Origin: Bugula neritina
Taxonomy: Eukaryota > Bryozoa > Gymnolaemata > Cheilostomatida > Bugulidae
Direction of reading: 5' to 3'
Assembly (NCBI GenBank): GCA_964035545.1
Contig: OZ037773.1
Span: forward strand, 7,840,751-7,900,750
Length of the DNA stretch: 60,000 nucleotides
Position 1 is the stretch's first letter, and every line of letters starts with the position of its first letter. The translations under genes were made by a program, and so were the position numbers. Positions 26,759-38,059 of this stretch are shown here, one piece after another. The notes beneath the pieces were generated by a model, which saw nothing but the letters and a program-made list of their open reading frames with translations, made no database searches and was not told the origin of the DNA.

Positions 26759-29024
26759 TACTACTACTACTGCCTGGATATAACTACGTACTCTGGAAAG
26801 TGCACAGTTTCAACTACACTGAAATCTTGCATGAGGACATCTCTGGTAGGTTTGGAGGTGAGACTACCAACGCTGTTACCAATACCCAGCTGTATAGCTT
26901 TCATCAGATCAGTCGTAGCTTTCTGAAAGACATGAAAAGACGAATCCTTGATGGTAATGCAATGCCGGGAATACTACATTTGCTTCTAGTAAAAAGTTAA
27001 AACTAACAAGAGAAATAAAATTAAATTAGGGGAAGAATACAGTTAATTTCCGAGAGATGTGACTAAAACAAGGGCGAAATTAGAATAAAGAATAAATAAA
27101 CAATTTTATAAACAACTTCCTTTGAAGTTTTATTCTAAATAATAGGCATGTTACAGAGCTAGATTGTATACCTAGAAAGGCACTCATTTCAGAGACCTAA
27201 ACACAACTATCTGGGAAAGCCGTACACTGTGAAATACAAGTTATATAGGTGATAGGCAAAGGAAGACAACCTTCTTGTAGGTGACTTGCCCGGTCGTCTC
27301 GTCTACCCGTCTGTGCCCTATCTTCTTTTCTTTATTGCTTCCATCCAGATTGAGGGTAGCCATGGCGAGGGCAACAGCTGGAGGAGTTTTCTGCCCTGTG
27401 CTAGAATGGAGGAATGTGTTGGTGCTGTCTTGAGAGGCCATCCTCAACTGTTAAAAGAAATCAGGCTAGGAATCACAGGCTAAGGTGTAACCAGTCACTA
27501 GCAATAAAACATCACATCGTATTTATTTATCAATCGCTGAATGCAGTTCATCAGATATGATAGCCCAGTAACCTTTAACTTTATATAATGAGGATGAATA
27601 ATTAAGGATGACTTATACAAGCTGACTGTACGATAGTTGTGGGAGGAGCTAACCAATTTAGCTCCTCCCACCTCCTGTCTACTACATAATGTTAGGTTTA
27701 GATTACAGGAACAGCTCAATCCATTTCTAATACTGCACGACTATTGTTTAGAGCATAAAGTAGAGATTTTGTAATTATATAGTAACTGTACTGATTGATT
27801 TTTATGACCGTAGAAGCTAATAATATTAAGTAGTGCTAACGCACTGATATCTAGTGAAGAGCAATGATGTCCACTCAAGTGCGTGGGCTCAGTGATGTAA
27901 CGTGTGAACACAGCAAGTGATGCAGTTCAAAGTTTGATAGCCTCATGATAGTGTAGCCAACAAACCATATGTACTGTTGAGTCAGTGAGTGTATATACAC
28001 TGGTTATTGGCTATACTATACTATACTATATTGGCTATGGGGAAGTTAGATATAGATGTGGGGAGCTTATTTGTGAAACTGAACATTCTGCTGGTACATT
28101 CATTCTCCAACCATACAAACACAGACTAAATATTAAAGTCTGCACATTTGAGTAGATACAGAGTAGATACAGAGTAGATACAGAGTACATACAGAGTATA
28201 TACAGAGCATACACAGAGTACATACAGAGTATACACAGAGTACATACAGAGTACATACAGAGTACATACAGAGCATACACAGAGTACATACAGAGTACAT
28301 ACAGAGTATACACAGAGTACATACAGAGTACATACAGAGTATACACAGAGTACATACAGAGTACATACAGAGTAGATACAGAGTATACACAGAGTACATA
28401 CAGAGTATACACAGAGTACATACAGAGTACACACAGAGTATATACAGAGTATACACAGGGTATACACAAAGTACACACATAGTACATAAAGAAAGCATAT
28501 ACTTACATCTAAAGGAGCTGGTTTTTTCACATAGTGATTGCCGTCTGGCTCTATAAATATTCAAAGCAAATATTCAGATAAAACACATGCCATAAGGCAG
28601 TTCTTATTACAGGTAATTCGATATGCTTAAATACCTATAGACAAGACTTAAATCCTCAGAGCATTTTTATACATAAGCACCTACAATGCTCCTTTACTCC
28701 CACATCATAAGGCTAACCAAATCTCATTTACTTAAAGCTGCTTAAGAATTCGCATATAAAAGATTTCAAGTCTCGTTCTAACAGCCTTTTGAGAAGATGT
28801 ATTTTATATTTCATCATTATACTTTTATTTATGCTACACTGTTTCCGCACATCGAACTGCCGCAAACTAACTGAAAAATTGCTTGAAAAAAATCCATGAA
28901 CTATTGTCACGAAATGCTCATAAACCTAATCCATTAAAACTCTTCTAAAAAAACAAGTGCTAAACTCACTCTGGGGCGTTGAAGCCGATTGGCTGCTCGA
29001 GGGAGCAGCAACGCTGGCTGACAT
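16632..29024 (-). CDS. PIP5K1: Type I phosphatidylinositol-4-phosphate 5-kinase, complete 18-exon gene
   Basis: This kinase makes PI(4,5)P2 from PI4P at the plasma membrane. Eighteen exons join in phase to 811 aa: 28970-29024 (ATG), 28507-28550, 27271-27447, 26792-26922, 25969-26086, 24996-25148, 24646-24705, 24233-24472, 23906-24062, 23024-23201, 22417-22637, 21917-21982, 18686-18799, 18421-18538, 17915-18050, 17424-17508, 17148-17268 and 16632-16893. Family landmarks in order are [19 protein letters not shown], the glycine loop NPGASGS (188-194), catalytic Lys in DDEFIIKTV (207), [23 protein letters not shown] (272-276), [12 protein letters not shown], metal-binding IID (458-460) and the activation-loop region [18 protein letters not shown] that defines type I substrate choice. 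The long C-terminal tail is low-complexity with a PPPY motif and differs from vertebrate isoforms. The donor of the penultimate exon (GTACGT at 17147) was chosen because it keeps the last exon open. The N-terminus is short, and its first exon assignment is the least certain part. Confidence 0.9.
16643..16785 (-). repeat. 30-bp minisatellite inside the last coding exon of PIP5K
   Basis: Four copies of a 30-bp unit encode the decapeptide [10 protein letters not shown] in the modelled frame. The unit length is a multiple of three, so copy-number change would preserve the frame. The last unit is shortened before HHRQLA and the stop. Confidence 0.8.
16908..17108. repeat. 26-bp minisatellite in PIP5K intron
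   Basis: About eight copies of CACATGGTGAGACTATACCAACCAGT with GAGAC/GATAC and AGT/AGA variants. It lies between the last two PIP5K exons. Confidence 0.95.
17585..17912. repeat. Degenerate GTAAGT-rich array in PIP5K intron
   Basis: A short-period, variable repeat of GTAAGTAACTAAGTAGATGTGT type. GTAAGT recurs many times on the + strand, while the host gene runs on the - strand. Confidence 0.8.
18800..21916. other. Large PIP5K intron with no recognised content
   Basis: This intron of about 3.1 kb separates the kinase-domain part of the gene from the C-terminal tail exons. No exon-like open frame, transposon end or long repeat array was seen in it. Confidence 0.6.
22138..22312. repeat. AT-rich palindromic array (ATATGCATATAT units)
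   Basis: Repeats of TATATTATATGCATATATCA are self-complementary, so the same pattern reads on both strands. The array lies in a PIP5K intron. Confidence 0.9.
22646..22874. repeat. 33-bp minisatellite carrying TGACATCA
   Basis: Seven copies of a 33-bp unit containing GATGACATCACAGTGTTAGG and ACGTATACTAGAA. It starts within about 10 bp of the acceptor of the PIP5K exon 22417-22637. Confidence 0.95.
23672..23882. repeat. 21-bp minisatellite carrying TGACATCA
   Basis: About ten copies of a 21-bp unit (CAGCCCAACAACTGATGACAT) with ATGAC/CTCAC alternation, in the PIP5K intron next to the exon ending at 23906. The unit is a multiple of three, which creates spurious open frames on both strands. Confidence 0.95.
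24072..24195. repeat. TATAGTATAGTG-type short tandem repeat
   Basis: A degenerate 10-12 bp repeat directly upstream of the acceptor of the PIP5K exon 23906-24062. Confidence 0.85.
25149..25556 (-). repeat. 26-bp minisatellite repeating the splice acceptor of the next exon
   Basis: About 15 copies of a 26-bp unit. On the gene's strand each reads TATTCATGTTACAGATACTC. The last copy provides the acceptor CATGTTACAG of the exon 24996-25148. Every unit therefore contains a near-copy of the working 3' splice site. Confidence 0.9.
26113..26772. repeat. Long (ACT)n trinucleotide array filling a PIP5K intron
   Basis: Roughly 660 bp of ACT/AGT triplets with variants (GCT, ACC, AAT, AGT). It occupies over 90% of the 705-bp intron between the exons 26792-26922 and 25969-26086. 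The polythreonine and polyvaline frames across it are artefacts. Confidence 0.97.
28148..28482. repeat. 11-bp minisatellite in PIP5K intron
   Basis: About 30 copies of AGAGTACATAC, alternating with AGAGTATACAC, next to the donor of the exon 28507-28550. Three minus-strand frames stay open through it as an artefact of the unit. Confidence 0.95.
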
Positions 29025-31044
29025 GATCACCTAGCTGAGGTGTGGCTACGCTGTCTTCATTCTTCTTCACCAAAGGGACCCCAGCTGTAAATGTGCTAAA
29101 CTAAACCTTGTGTGCAACTGCATATGAATGATTACAGTGAATTATGATAGTACCATGAACTGAATTAAACTGAAGTTTTAAATAACTAAGAGTTACAAAA
29201 CGTTTTGCCTCATGCTTGGTGATAAAATATTATAATATTTTTATCTTTAGGAAGATGAATCATTACCAATATTTTTAAGTTTTACTTTTTAAATGATAAG
29301 TATCGGTATTATTTTACTGGTACTTGACTTTGGGTTTAGCTCAAACTTTTCGCCAAGCTGGAGCTCATATTTAATGATTTATATTTCATTATTTGTATTT
29401 TATTTATTTTGAAATTTATGTTTATTTTTTCATTTTATATTAACAATAACAATATATTATAATTATTATCTAAGTACTACTATCACTATCATCATTATGA
29501 TAACATTATTAGTATTATTATATTTATTGTATTAGTCTATCACTATTATTACTCAGTATCAGTAAATGTAATACTAATAGCATTACTAACACAGCAACAC
29601 TAATCGTAATAATAATACTAAAAGTAATAGTAAAACTAGTACTAGTACAGTACTACTACTACTAGTACTACTAGTACTAGTTGTAATACTACGTCTACTA
29701 CTACTACTAGTACTTATATTTATAATACTAATACTAAGAGTTACTGCTAGCGTACCACTAACACTACAAGTACTTTAACTTTCAGCCTAAGTCAGAGTAG
29801 TCAACTTTACCTTCAAGTTTGAGTTTCAGTTCGTCCTTTAAGTTTACAATTTTTTACAGTAAAATTTTTAGTTTTTACTTTTACTTTTAGTAATTTTAAA
29901 GCAGTATTTTTTACACAAATAGAAATAAATTTAAATTATTTATGACCATATTATGAATAACAAATATACGTACTAAAATCAAATGTAGAGCAACATAAAT
30001 GAACAAATGTATTATTAATTCAGCTTATAAACATTATCATTATGATTGAAATAGAGACTCAGACTGATAGCCGACTTCAAGATCCATACCGGAACTAGAA
30101 CATATTATGCCATCGGAAGAATAGTTGCGGCAAGAACAATTAGAGTAGACAACTCGCTTTCCACATAGCCAGGCAGCCTGTCCCTAGAAAACTCCTGTAA
30201 TGCGCCGTATGTTATTCAGATGAATTTAAGAAGACAACTTCCTAGTACTATAATGTATAAGCTGTTTAGGCTTGTAGAGTTTTATTAACTTGTGTTTTTA
30301 AATCAAGCTAAGTAGACTAATACAAAAGAAACTATTGATGTAAACATGTGTATTCAACGACAAAATTTGTCTATTGTTAATCTGAGCAAACTGCTGATTT
30401 ATCTGTAGGTATTCTAATATATTCTTTTATATTTAATGTATCTTATGCTTACACATAAATTATAATAGTATCTATATAGTTGTAGCTGTTTGCAGTAATT
30501 CTGAGAGTCAGTGCGCAAGTTTACGAGATAGCAGGTAAAACTATCTAATGATGGAAAAAAGCTGGCCATCTGTTACTATGACTATTAAATTATAGTGTAC
30601 ATATATAGCGCATTTTACACTGCAGCGTTATTGTATTGTGTCTAAGTGCAATATGCCAGTACTGCGTAATATTTTGTTCACCTGAAGTTATTACCACTTT
30701 CTTTTATGATTAAAGTCTGTAAGTGATTAGTGATTGTATGCATGAACAATCTGCTTTTGAATAAAGATTTTATTATAATATAATATGATATAGAGCATAT
30801 GATATAGCTCCTAGTAAGATATATTTAGCCATTTACTGTTTGAGAGAAAAACACTTGAAGTTTTGAACGAATAAAATTAAAAAATTTTTTTAAAGATTTT
30901 CCGAGTTTTCAATAAACTAATACAATTATTTTAACAATAGTCAATATAACGTTAATCATTGGGCAAATATAACATTAATTTTAATATTTATCTCAATGAC
31001 ACTAAAAATGAAAACTGCCTATAGCTGAAACAATTGATAACTTG
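29025..31044. other. AT-rich intergenic region upstream of PIP5K
   Basis: This should hold the promoter of the minus-strand PIP5K gene, but no core element stands out. It contains an (ACT/AGT)-rich patch near 29640-29712 and is otherwise without recognised features. Confidence 0.5.
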
Positions 31045-31159
31045 GAATTTTAAGAGTCAATTGACAGTTCTCATATAGGTAATGGTTTCTACCCTTGACA
31101 TTGGTAAACTACTTCTAAGTAAAAAACTGTGCCTTGCTGCCTTGCCATTATTTGCCGAG

Positions 31160-34100
31160 TTATTTAGATACAGAGCTGCGAACAGGGATAAGCGATCTTT
31201 GCTTTTGGGAATAGATTTTCTTCTTTAAGGGTGCGAGAGAACCAGCTGATGTCACTAGTCTCGGTATTTTAGATTTCTTCATTGAACTAGCACCACCTAC
31301 AGCAGCATAGAAATAAATAAAGTCATTTTAATTTATATATTATATCTTAGCAGACCAACAAACTTTTATGAACGTAGTGTAAAATACAATTTTAATATTT
31401 TTTAATTGTACTTAATGCGAAGTGGTAAGAATAAAGTTTTTGGTTAAATTGCGATCAAAATTTACAGGGATAATATTTCTATATTTTATTCTATACATGG
31501 TCATGAGCAAGAATATTGCAACTTGTTCTAATGAACTACTAAGTAACGGAACATGTACAGCAGGCATTATCAGTAAACTCCGATTTATCGGATATATTCA
31601 GCTCACTATCAAGTAATGCTAATATTTAGCTGTATAATAGTCCTATCAACTCACCAACTCTTCTCATACAGGAGCAGGATACATCAGTTTCACTAGAACA
31701 CAGGCTAAGCTGGAGTTGTCTTCTGATTTGATAATCAGTTCTTATTTTTCTCTCATTATCCTTTGGAAAATAAAAACTTGGGAGTTATACTTTTTTTGAG
31801 TAACAATAAATTTTTACCACAAAGTTTTTATATTTTGCAGTTGAACCTTGAAGACCAGAACTTTTAATGTTTGCATGACAGTATTAGCCAAATTTTGAGC
31901 AAAAATATTCACAAAAAATTGTATAATTAAATTAAATTACTCAAATTTGCCAAAATTTAAAACATACTATCTGTTTCCTTATAAAATATATAAATATTTT
32001 ATGTCGATTATATCAACTTACCTCAAAAGAATCTACAGAAGATGTTTCCCATCTGTCATCTTGAGTATCTAGGTCAACTTGTAAATCTTTATTATCACCT
32101 CTTGGTACTCTTGAGCCAATCATATCAGCTGAACTACTTTTTGCTGAAACCTTATTCAAAAATGAATCTGTCCAGGAGGCAAGTTCAGCCATAGACTTTA
32201 TTGCTGCATCCAATACATCGTTTTTGGAAAGACTTTCATAAGTTGTTGGTATATCAACTTCCCATTCTTCTTCCTCTATCGTTGCCAATGTATGGATGTA
32301 TAATCTGTCATATTCTACTGAATCTTGTTCATCTTCTTCAGTAGCTCTGATGTCTTCAATTACTGAACCCTGATTGAGTTTAAACAACTTTTTTGTTGCA
32401 TTTGTAACAATATTATTGATTATTGCATTGACAAAAGTTCTTGTCTTTAATTCCTCAAGATTGGCTCTAGCTTGAGAAAGTTTCTGGGCACTCATAGCGA
32501 ATTTCAGATCAATCTCATCATTAGCTGGTGCTGCCTTCATCTCAGAGATTGCTGTTGTTGACGTTGAGTTGTTGTTCTCAACATTATCAGGAGTCCTTGC
32601 TTCTTTGTTTATTATGGGTTTCTTGTTGTGAGCCATAGAAGGAACTTGAGAGTCTTTAATTTCTACCTCCTTGTCTACTGATGTAGTAATTGTGCTCAAG
32701 GAGACAGTAGGGTTCACGAAGTCGTCATGGCTGTCTCCTGACCTAGTTCCTGTGGCGGACACACTAGTGTAGCTCGAATCTGTGTGAGAATTCTTATCCT
32801 GGATAGCTCTCTGCTTAAAAAACTGGTCGAGACAGGAAAGCGTTGTCATATTTCGGTTTCTTCGCTTGTTTTTCGCCTTTGTGCTGCTGGTTGTTGACGC
32901 TGGAATTGGTGGCCCTTGACCTTGAGATGTTGGGTAGCAGATTGCTTTTAAAAGACACTTGTCACTCTGAAAATGGATATCCTCTGGGGCTGTTAGATTC
33001 TTCTGGCCTTGATCATTTGAGTTGACTGGGTTAGGTGTTGGCTGGCTGTCTTTAATGACGGAGCCCAAGTTGCGTTTAAACAACTTTTTTGTTGCATCTG
33101 TAACAATATTGTTTATTATTTCATTGACAAACGCTCTTTTCTTTAACTCCTCGACATTGGTTTGAGCTTGAAAAAGTTTCTCTGCACTCTTAGTGACTTT
33201 CAGTTCAGTGTCATCATTAGCTGGTGCTGCCTTCATCTCATGGATTGTTGTTGTTGACTTTGAGTTGTTGATCTCAATATTATCAGAAGCCTTAGCCTCT
33301 TTTTCCATCATGGGTGTCTCTTTTCCGGCCATAGAAGAAAGTTGAAGGTTTTTAACTCCTACCTCCTTGTCTACTGATGTAGTAATTGTGGTTAAGGAGA
33401 CACTAGGGTTTACGGAGTCGTCATCGCTGTCTTCTGACTTAGTTCCTGTGACTGACACACTTGTGTAGCTCGAATCTGTACGGGCATTTTCATCTTGGGA
33501 AGCTCTCTGCTTAAAAAACTGGTCGAGACAGGAAAGCGCTGTCATATTTCGGTCTCTTCGTTTGCTTCTCGCCTTCCTGCTGCTGGTTGTTGATGCTGGA
33601 ACCGGTGGCCCTTGAGATGTTGAGGTGCCAACTGCTTTTGGTTGACACTTGTCACTCTGAAAATGAACATCTTCTGAGGTTTTCAGATCCTTCTGGCCTC
33701 CGTCATTTGAGTTGACTGGTTTAGTGGCTAAAATTAAACATATTACTTTTATTCTCAAAAATTTTATTCAATATTTTTATTTAAAGCAAAACAACTATCA
33801 TGAAAATGCTTGATTTAAATCTAAACATTAAAATTTTTAAAAGGCATCTTTATTTATAATTGTTTAATAAAAATGCTTACTTTGAATGCCAGTGGTTTGG
33901 AAATCTAAAACAACATCTGTCTGAGTGTTTCCGTCTTGAGTAGAAGAGACCCTGGTTTGAGTTTTCCCATCCTGAGTATATTGCACACTGGTTTCTGTGT
34001 TTTTATTCGCAGTAGATATGACAACTCCTTGACTGCCAACTTCACGGGTCTCATTTCTACTTTTTTGACTTGAAGCATCACATACCACTTTGCTGTTTGT

Positions 34101-37098
34101 TTGAATGGCTATTCCACAAGTTTCCTTCACCACTGTTTGTGTGAAAGCTGTTGCAGTCTTTATGGATGGCTTTTCTTTTGTGAGATTGACATCAGCTAAA
34201 AAGAAGGAAAACTTTCAATGAGTAAAAAACATCTGTGTGCATGAACACGCTCTCCAAAATAAAAAAAATGAAACACATCTTTGCATAGACCTTTTGCTCA
34301 GCCACATTTTTGATTATCACTTTTCCAAGTATTTTTCTTGTATAATTTTTAAATTTTCAACAATAATATACTTTATTAATGAGAGAGTTAGATGCAAAGG
34401 CCTCTTACACTTAATTTTTTACCATCTCATGCAATTATTGTGTTATATTATGTTGTACTATGTAACTAATAATGTCAGAATATGATATAACAATACAAAT
34501 TAATTTAATAACGCATCATGTTATTATTATAATATTATAATATACCGTCATATTACTGCAACAGATAAATATCACATGACACTTATTATATTGCATCAAA
34601 TTATCTTATATTATACTGCATGATATTGCATTACATTATATTATATTACATCTATATTCACTAAATTATAATATATTACAATAATATGTTATACTAATTT
34701 AAAACACACAGAAGAACTCACTCTGACACCCAGTATGAGTTCTTATTGGGCAGGAAGTCTCAGTGCTACGAGATGAAATCCCAGAAACTTTTGGATTGGA
34801 GTTGTCTGACACTTTCTGTTTCCGTCTTTTGACAGTCACCATTATTAGAGCCACAATGGTAAGAAACAGGATCTCTCTGATATAAGCCATTCTGAAATAT
34901 GAAATTAGCTGAAAATTTCTATTTGTGTAGAGAAAAGGGGAATGTTTTTGCTGGATCAAACTTTGCTTCTGGAAAAAAGCACTTTTTTATAAAGCTCGTT
35001 AAAATAAATTGTTCCAACTTTTGTAAGTGAAATCCACTTATATAGCCTAATAAAAAAAATGTTGCAAGTTATAAAAGATAAATGATTCACCACCTTCTTT
35101 ACTACCTTAGTTTCTTTAAAAGGAGGTAATTGTTTAGAGCATAGCCAGACATGGTTTAGTAGGAATTTATTCTCCACTTACCCATCTAACTGGAGATAAT
35201 CTATGGCAGTATTAGCCTGTGAGACTGACTTTAGGATTAGCCTGAGACAATAACTCCAACATACTGCAAGGTTATACATTAGATTATATATTGAAACCTT
35301 CTTCTTAACATACATATGCTATCTGACTATATTAAACATGCATTAATATAGAAACTTATGACTGCAAGGAAATATCACAACAATCTATCACAAACTCATA
35401 ACCCTTCATTCAACTCTAACTAATATTATTCAATAATGTATTGGTATTACTAGCAACATCAGGGAATAACATTCATAAAACTGAGTAGTTTAACACCGGA
35501 TAATTCAAATAAACATTGGCAGACAGTGTGATAACTCACCTAGGTTTAGAAAAAAATTTGTAAAAACAAAACAGAAACTAGAAAATTTACCTTCCAATGT
35601 ATTTGGAATATGTGGAGGTTCAACGTCATAACTAAAAATTACCAAATAAAAATGTAGACAATATGCTTTCATAAATATTAAATTAAAAAAGACTGCATTG
35701 TTTTTATAACTAATTCATATCATAATTTTGGAGCATCCTATTTTACACCTATTTAATGTATAAAGCCATGCAACCTGTGAAATAATTGAGTCCGACAATA
35801 TTGCATCAGAATAGTATCTGCTTTTGTTAAAAAGTTGTAAAAAGTTATAGCTTAAATAGTTAAATTTACTTACAAATATCCTATAAACCTTTGCAGAACT
35901 GACTCGGGTTTCTCAACACGGAAACATTTATCTGTAATTATAACATAAAGGCATTTAATAATTTAAGTTATGGTAAAAGCTTTTAGTTTCTCATATGCAT
36001 AGCATGTGCTATAAATAGAATTCTAGAAATGGTCAGACTGCATGCTACACTCTCTCAATTTGTGCATAAATAATATATATATTATATATTTAGTATTGCT
36101 ACTTCATACTCTATTGGATATAACAAACTTATTTACTCAAATGACTACAAATTTGCTTTGCGTAGTATGAACTTTGCCTATCAGGTCGTTATGGTCGGGT
36201 GATTTTGTTTTGGAATTTATAATGTTTGTGTATTGCTACGCGGGTTTCTTCGCAATTGGCGTCTCCTAAATGCGCAAGCAAAAATTGTCCTTTGTGCTTG
36301 CGTGCCAGCAAGTGCATTGCGTAATCCTAAAACAACCGGAGTTATTCTCCCTCAACATGCAGGACATTTTGCTTGCGGATTGAGGAGACGCCAATTTAGA
36401 AACTCGCGTAGCAATACACAAACAGTATAAATTCCCTAACAAAATCGCTCGACCATACTACACGAAACAAATAATTTGCAGTCATTTAAATGAGTAAATA
36501 AGTTTATTAACTCCAATATAGTATCAATACTAAATATAAATACTCTATCTTTTCGAAATATTGAATTCTCTTAATTCAGTTTTTAATCATAGAAACTATA
36601 TAATATACTTTACATAATACAGTTGTCACTCAATAGCTCTTAGCTATGGGATAGATTAGTACTAGAATAAATATTTAAAAATACTGCAGATACACTCATT
36701 GACTATTGCTACTGAAGTTAGTATTATATTAACATGCTTCACACAGCAAGTCTTTACCACAAACCTGCAGAATCATACTTTGTAACAATAACAGTTATAA
36801 ACTATGGCAAGTATAATAACCAACAAAAGTAAATCCTAACTATATAGTCTTTATAATGAGAACTCGACTGAAAATACCTGCTTGCTGAGATGAGTCAGTG
36901 CATATGTCACTCACATTAGTAAATATAAATTACTATAATAATATGATGACTACGACCCATCTACCTTGGATAACATTAGAATATGTTGTAGTTGTTTAAC
37001 GTTGTAGTATAATGAAAATATAGCTTACCCAATTCTTCAAGGTTTAGTATGCTGTTCAAAATACAGAACAGGTGAGTTAATAATACAGAGAAATCCAT
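31160..37098 (-). CDS. Putative AKAP-like membrane scaffold, paralogue A (894 aa)
   Basis: Nine exons join in phase: 37029-37098 (ATG), 35874-35931, 35591-35631, 35182-35263, 34722-34891, 33881-34195, 32022-33727, 31655-31760 and 31160-31296. Residues 4-18 are hydrophobic, and 91-104 (ILFLTIVALIMVTV, then KRRKQK) look like a membrane anchor. Residues 138-246 hold TQT motifs (159-161, 219-221, 231-233) plus GCQTD, as bound by LC8. The big exon has two 230-residue repeats. Each carries SCLDQFFKQRA and ends in an amphipathic helix (EELKKRAFVNEIINNIV at about 438 and EELKTRTFVNAIINNIV at about 670) that closely matches the RII-binding helix of AKAP1. The basic C-terminus holds two SxIP motifs, KSKIPR (858-861) and RSLIPV (884-887). 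The gene is not recognised as a named family; no KH or Tudor domain is present. The start codon choice is moderately secure; function is inferred from motifs only. Confidence 0.8.
36183..36457. mobile_element. Foldback MITE in duplication copy A
   Basis: Two arms are inverted: AGGTCGTTATGGTCGGGTGA and GTATTGCTACGCG...GGCGTCTCC on the left mirror GGAGACGCC...CGCGTAGCAATAC and TCGCTCGACCATA on the right, around a loop of about 90 bp. The outermost bases of the right arm are missing relative to copy B. It lies in the first intron of the scaffold gene; the short open frame inside is an artefact. Confidence 0.75.
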
Positions 37099-37734
37099 AT
37101 TAATATTACATTTAAATCAATATAATCATAGCAATACAGTACAAGTTAAGATAAAATCTTCTAGCTGTGTACACAAATATGCTGCAAGTGAAGTGGGCAA
37201 CAATGGTTTTTAGAATCAACATTGAGTTTAAGTTATTTACGTTCATCTTCAACAATCATATTATATTCATATATTAGAATTATTATAGAAATATTTGATA
37301 GCATAAAACTTATATATTAATTTAAATTTTTAGCTGTAATGCCTAGTTAAATAATATTTTATTGAACAAATTCATATATTTTTACATAGCAATATTTTTA
37401 TCACACATGCGGCCATGAATATTTGAATGTTAGCCGATTGCTGGGCAATTTATTTGCCAAATACTTACTAAAAGCATAATATCATTATATATAGCAAAGG
37501 GAAATTTCAAAATTTTATTGCACATTTCAAAATTATCTATTTATGAAAATTAGAATTAGAAATTATAAGGAATTACAATAAATATATAGACTTCTTTGAG
37601 TTTTTATAAATATATCTTATTGGAAAACTTCATTCTATCGCCTGCTCTATTAAATACAACAAATTTAATTGTTAAGGTAAGAATTAGTGTTTTAACTGAT
37701 AGGCTACCTGTACAACTTTATGTGCCTCCTGTTT

Positions 37735-37835
37735 CATTCTAATGAGTAGACAACCCCTGAAACGACTGCCGAACATATAGATTGAGATATAATGCTCTCA
37801 CTTTATGCTCGGCAAAGGCATTCTTTTGCTGAGCC
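37735..37835 (-). repeat. Diverged reverse-oriented copy of the 271-bp repeat
   Basis: CCCCTGAAACGACTGCCGAA, TAGATTGAGATATAATGCTC and CTTTATGCTCGGCAAAGGCA match the reverse complement of the 7863-8401 repeat (CCCCGAAACAGCTGCTGTC, CAGATTGAGATATAACGCTC, TTAATGCTCAGCAATGACAT). It spans the junction between two units, so this copy too came from a tandem arrangement or from a unit with shifted ends. Confidence 0.6.
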
Positions 37836-38059
37836 TCCTATCCATGGCTACAAATTAAAGCTGTTTAGATCTAAGCAAGACAAAAGTGCTTTAGAATGAA
37901 TCCTCTAATCTATCCTGCAAGTATTTCTATCATTACTGAGATACCATATAGCTTACTTTTCAGCTTGATAACCAAAAGCTATAGCCAAATACAAATATAT
38001 TATTTCTTAATTTCACCCTTAAAGTATCCAATAAGACACTGCCTCTATGTTCTCCACAG

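Larger units (their letters stand above)
31045..37295. repeat. Segmental duplication, copy A
   Basis: The block aligns collinearly with 51518-57893 in the same orientation through exons, introns and flanks. It begins GAGTCAATTGACAGTTCTCA on both sides and loses similarity after AATCATATTATATTCATATA. Weaker similarity continues for about 200 bp before the start. Differences are scattered substitutions and small indels plus one MITE in copy B. Confidence 0.92.

Noticed and set aside
26067-26783. Long polythreonine (+) and polyvaline (-) open frames
   Set aside because: They are the translation of the trinucleotide array inside a PIP5K intron bounded by working splice sites.
28035-28564. Three overlapping minus-strand frames rich in Cys, Leu, Tyr
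   Set aside because: All three frames are open only because of the 11-bp minisatellite; the array lies in a PIP5K intron.
36233-36430. Open frame on the + strand, with a counterpart at 56784-57008
   Set aside because: Lies wholly inside the foldback MITE and its arms are inverted repeats, so the frame is chance.
36860-36920. Extra exon between the first two exons of the scaffold gene
   Set aside because: Although conserved in both copies and ending at a donor-like site, it does not keep phase; joining exons 1 and 2 directly does.
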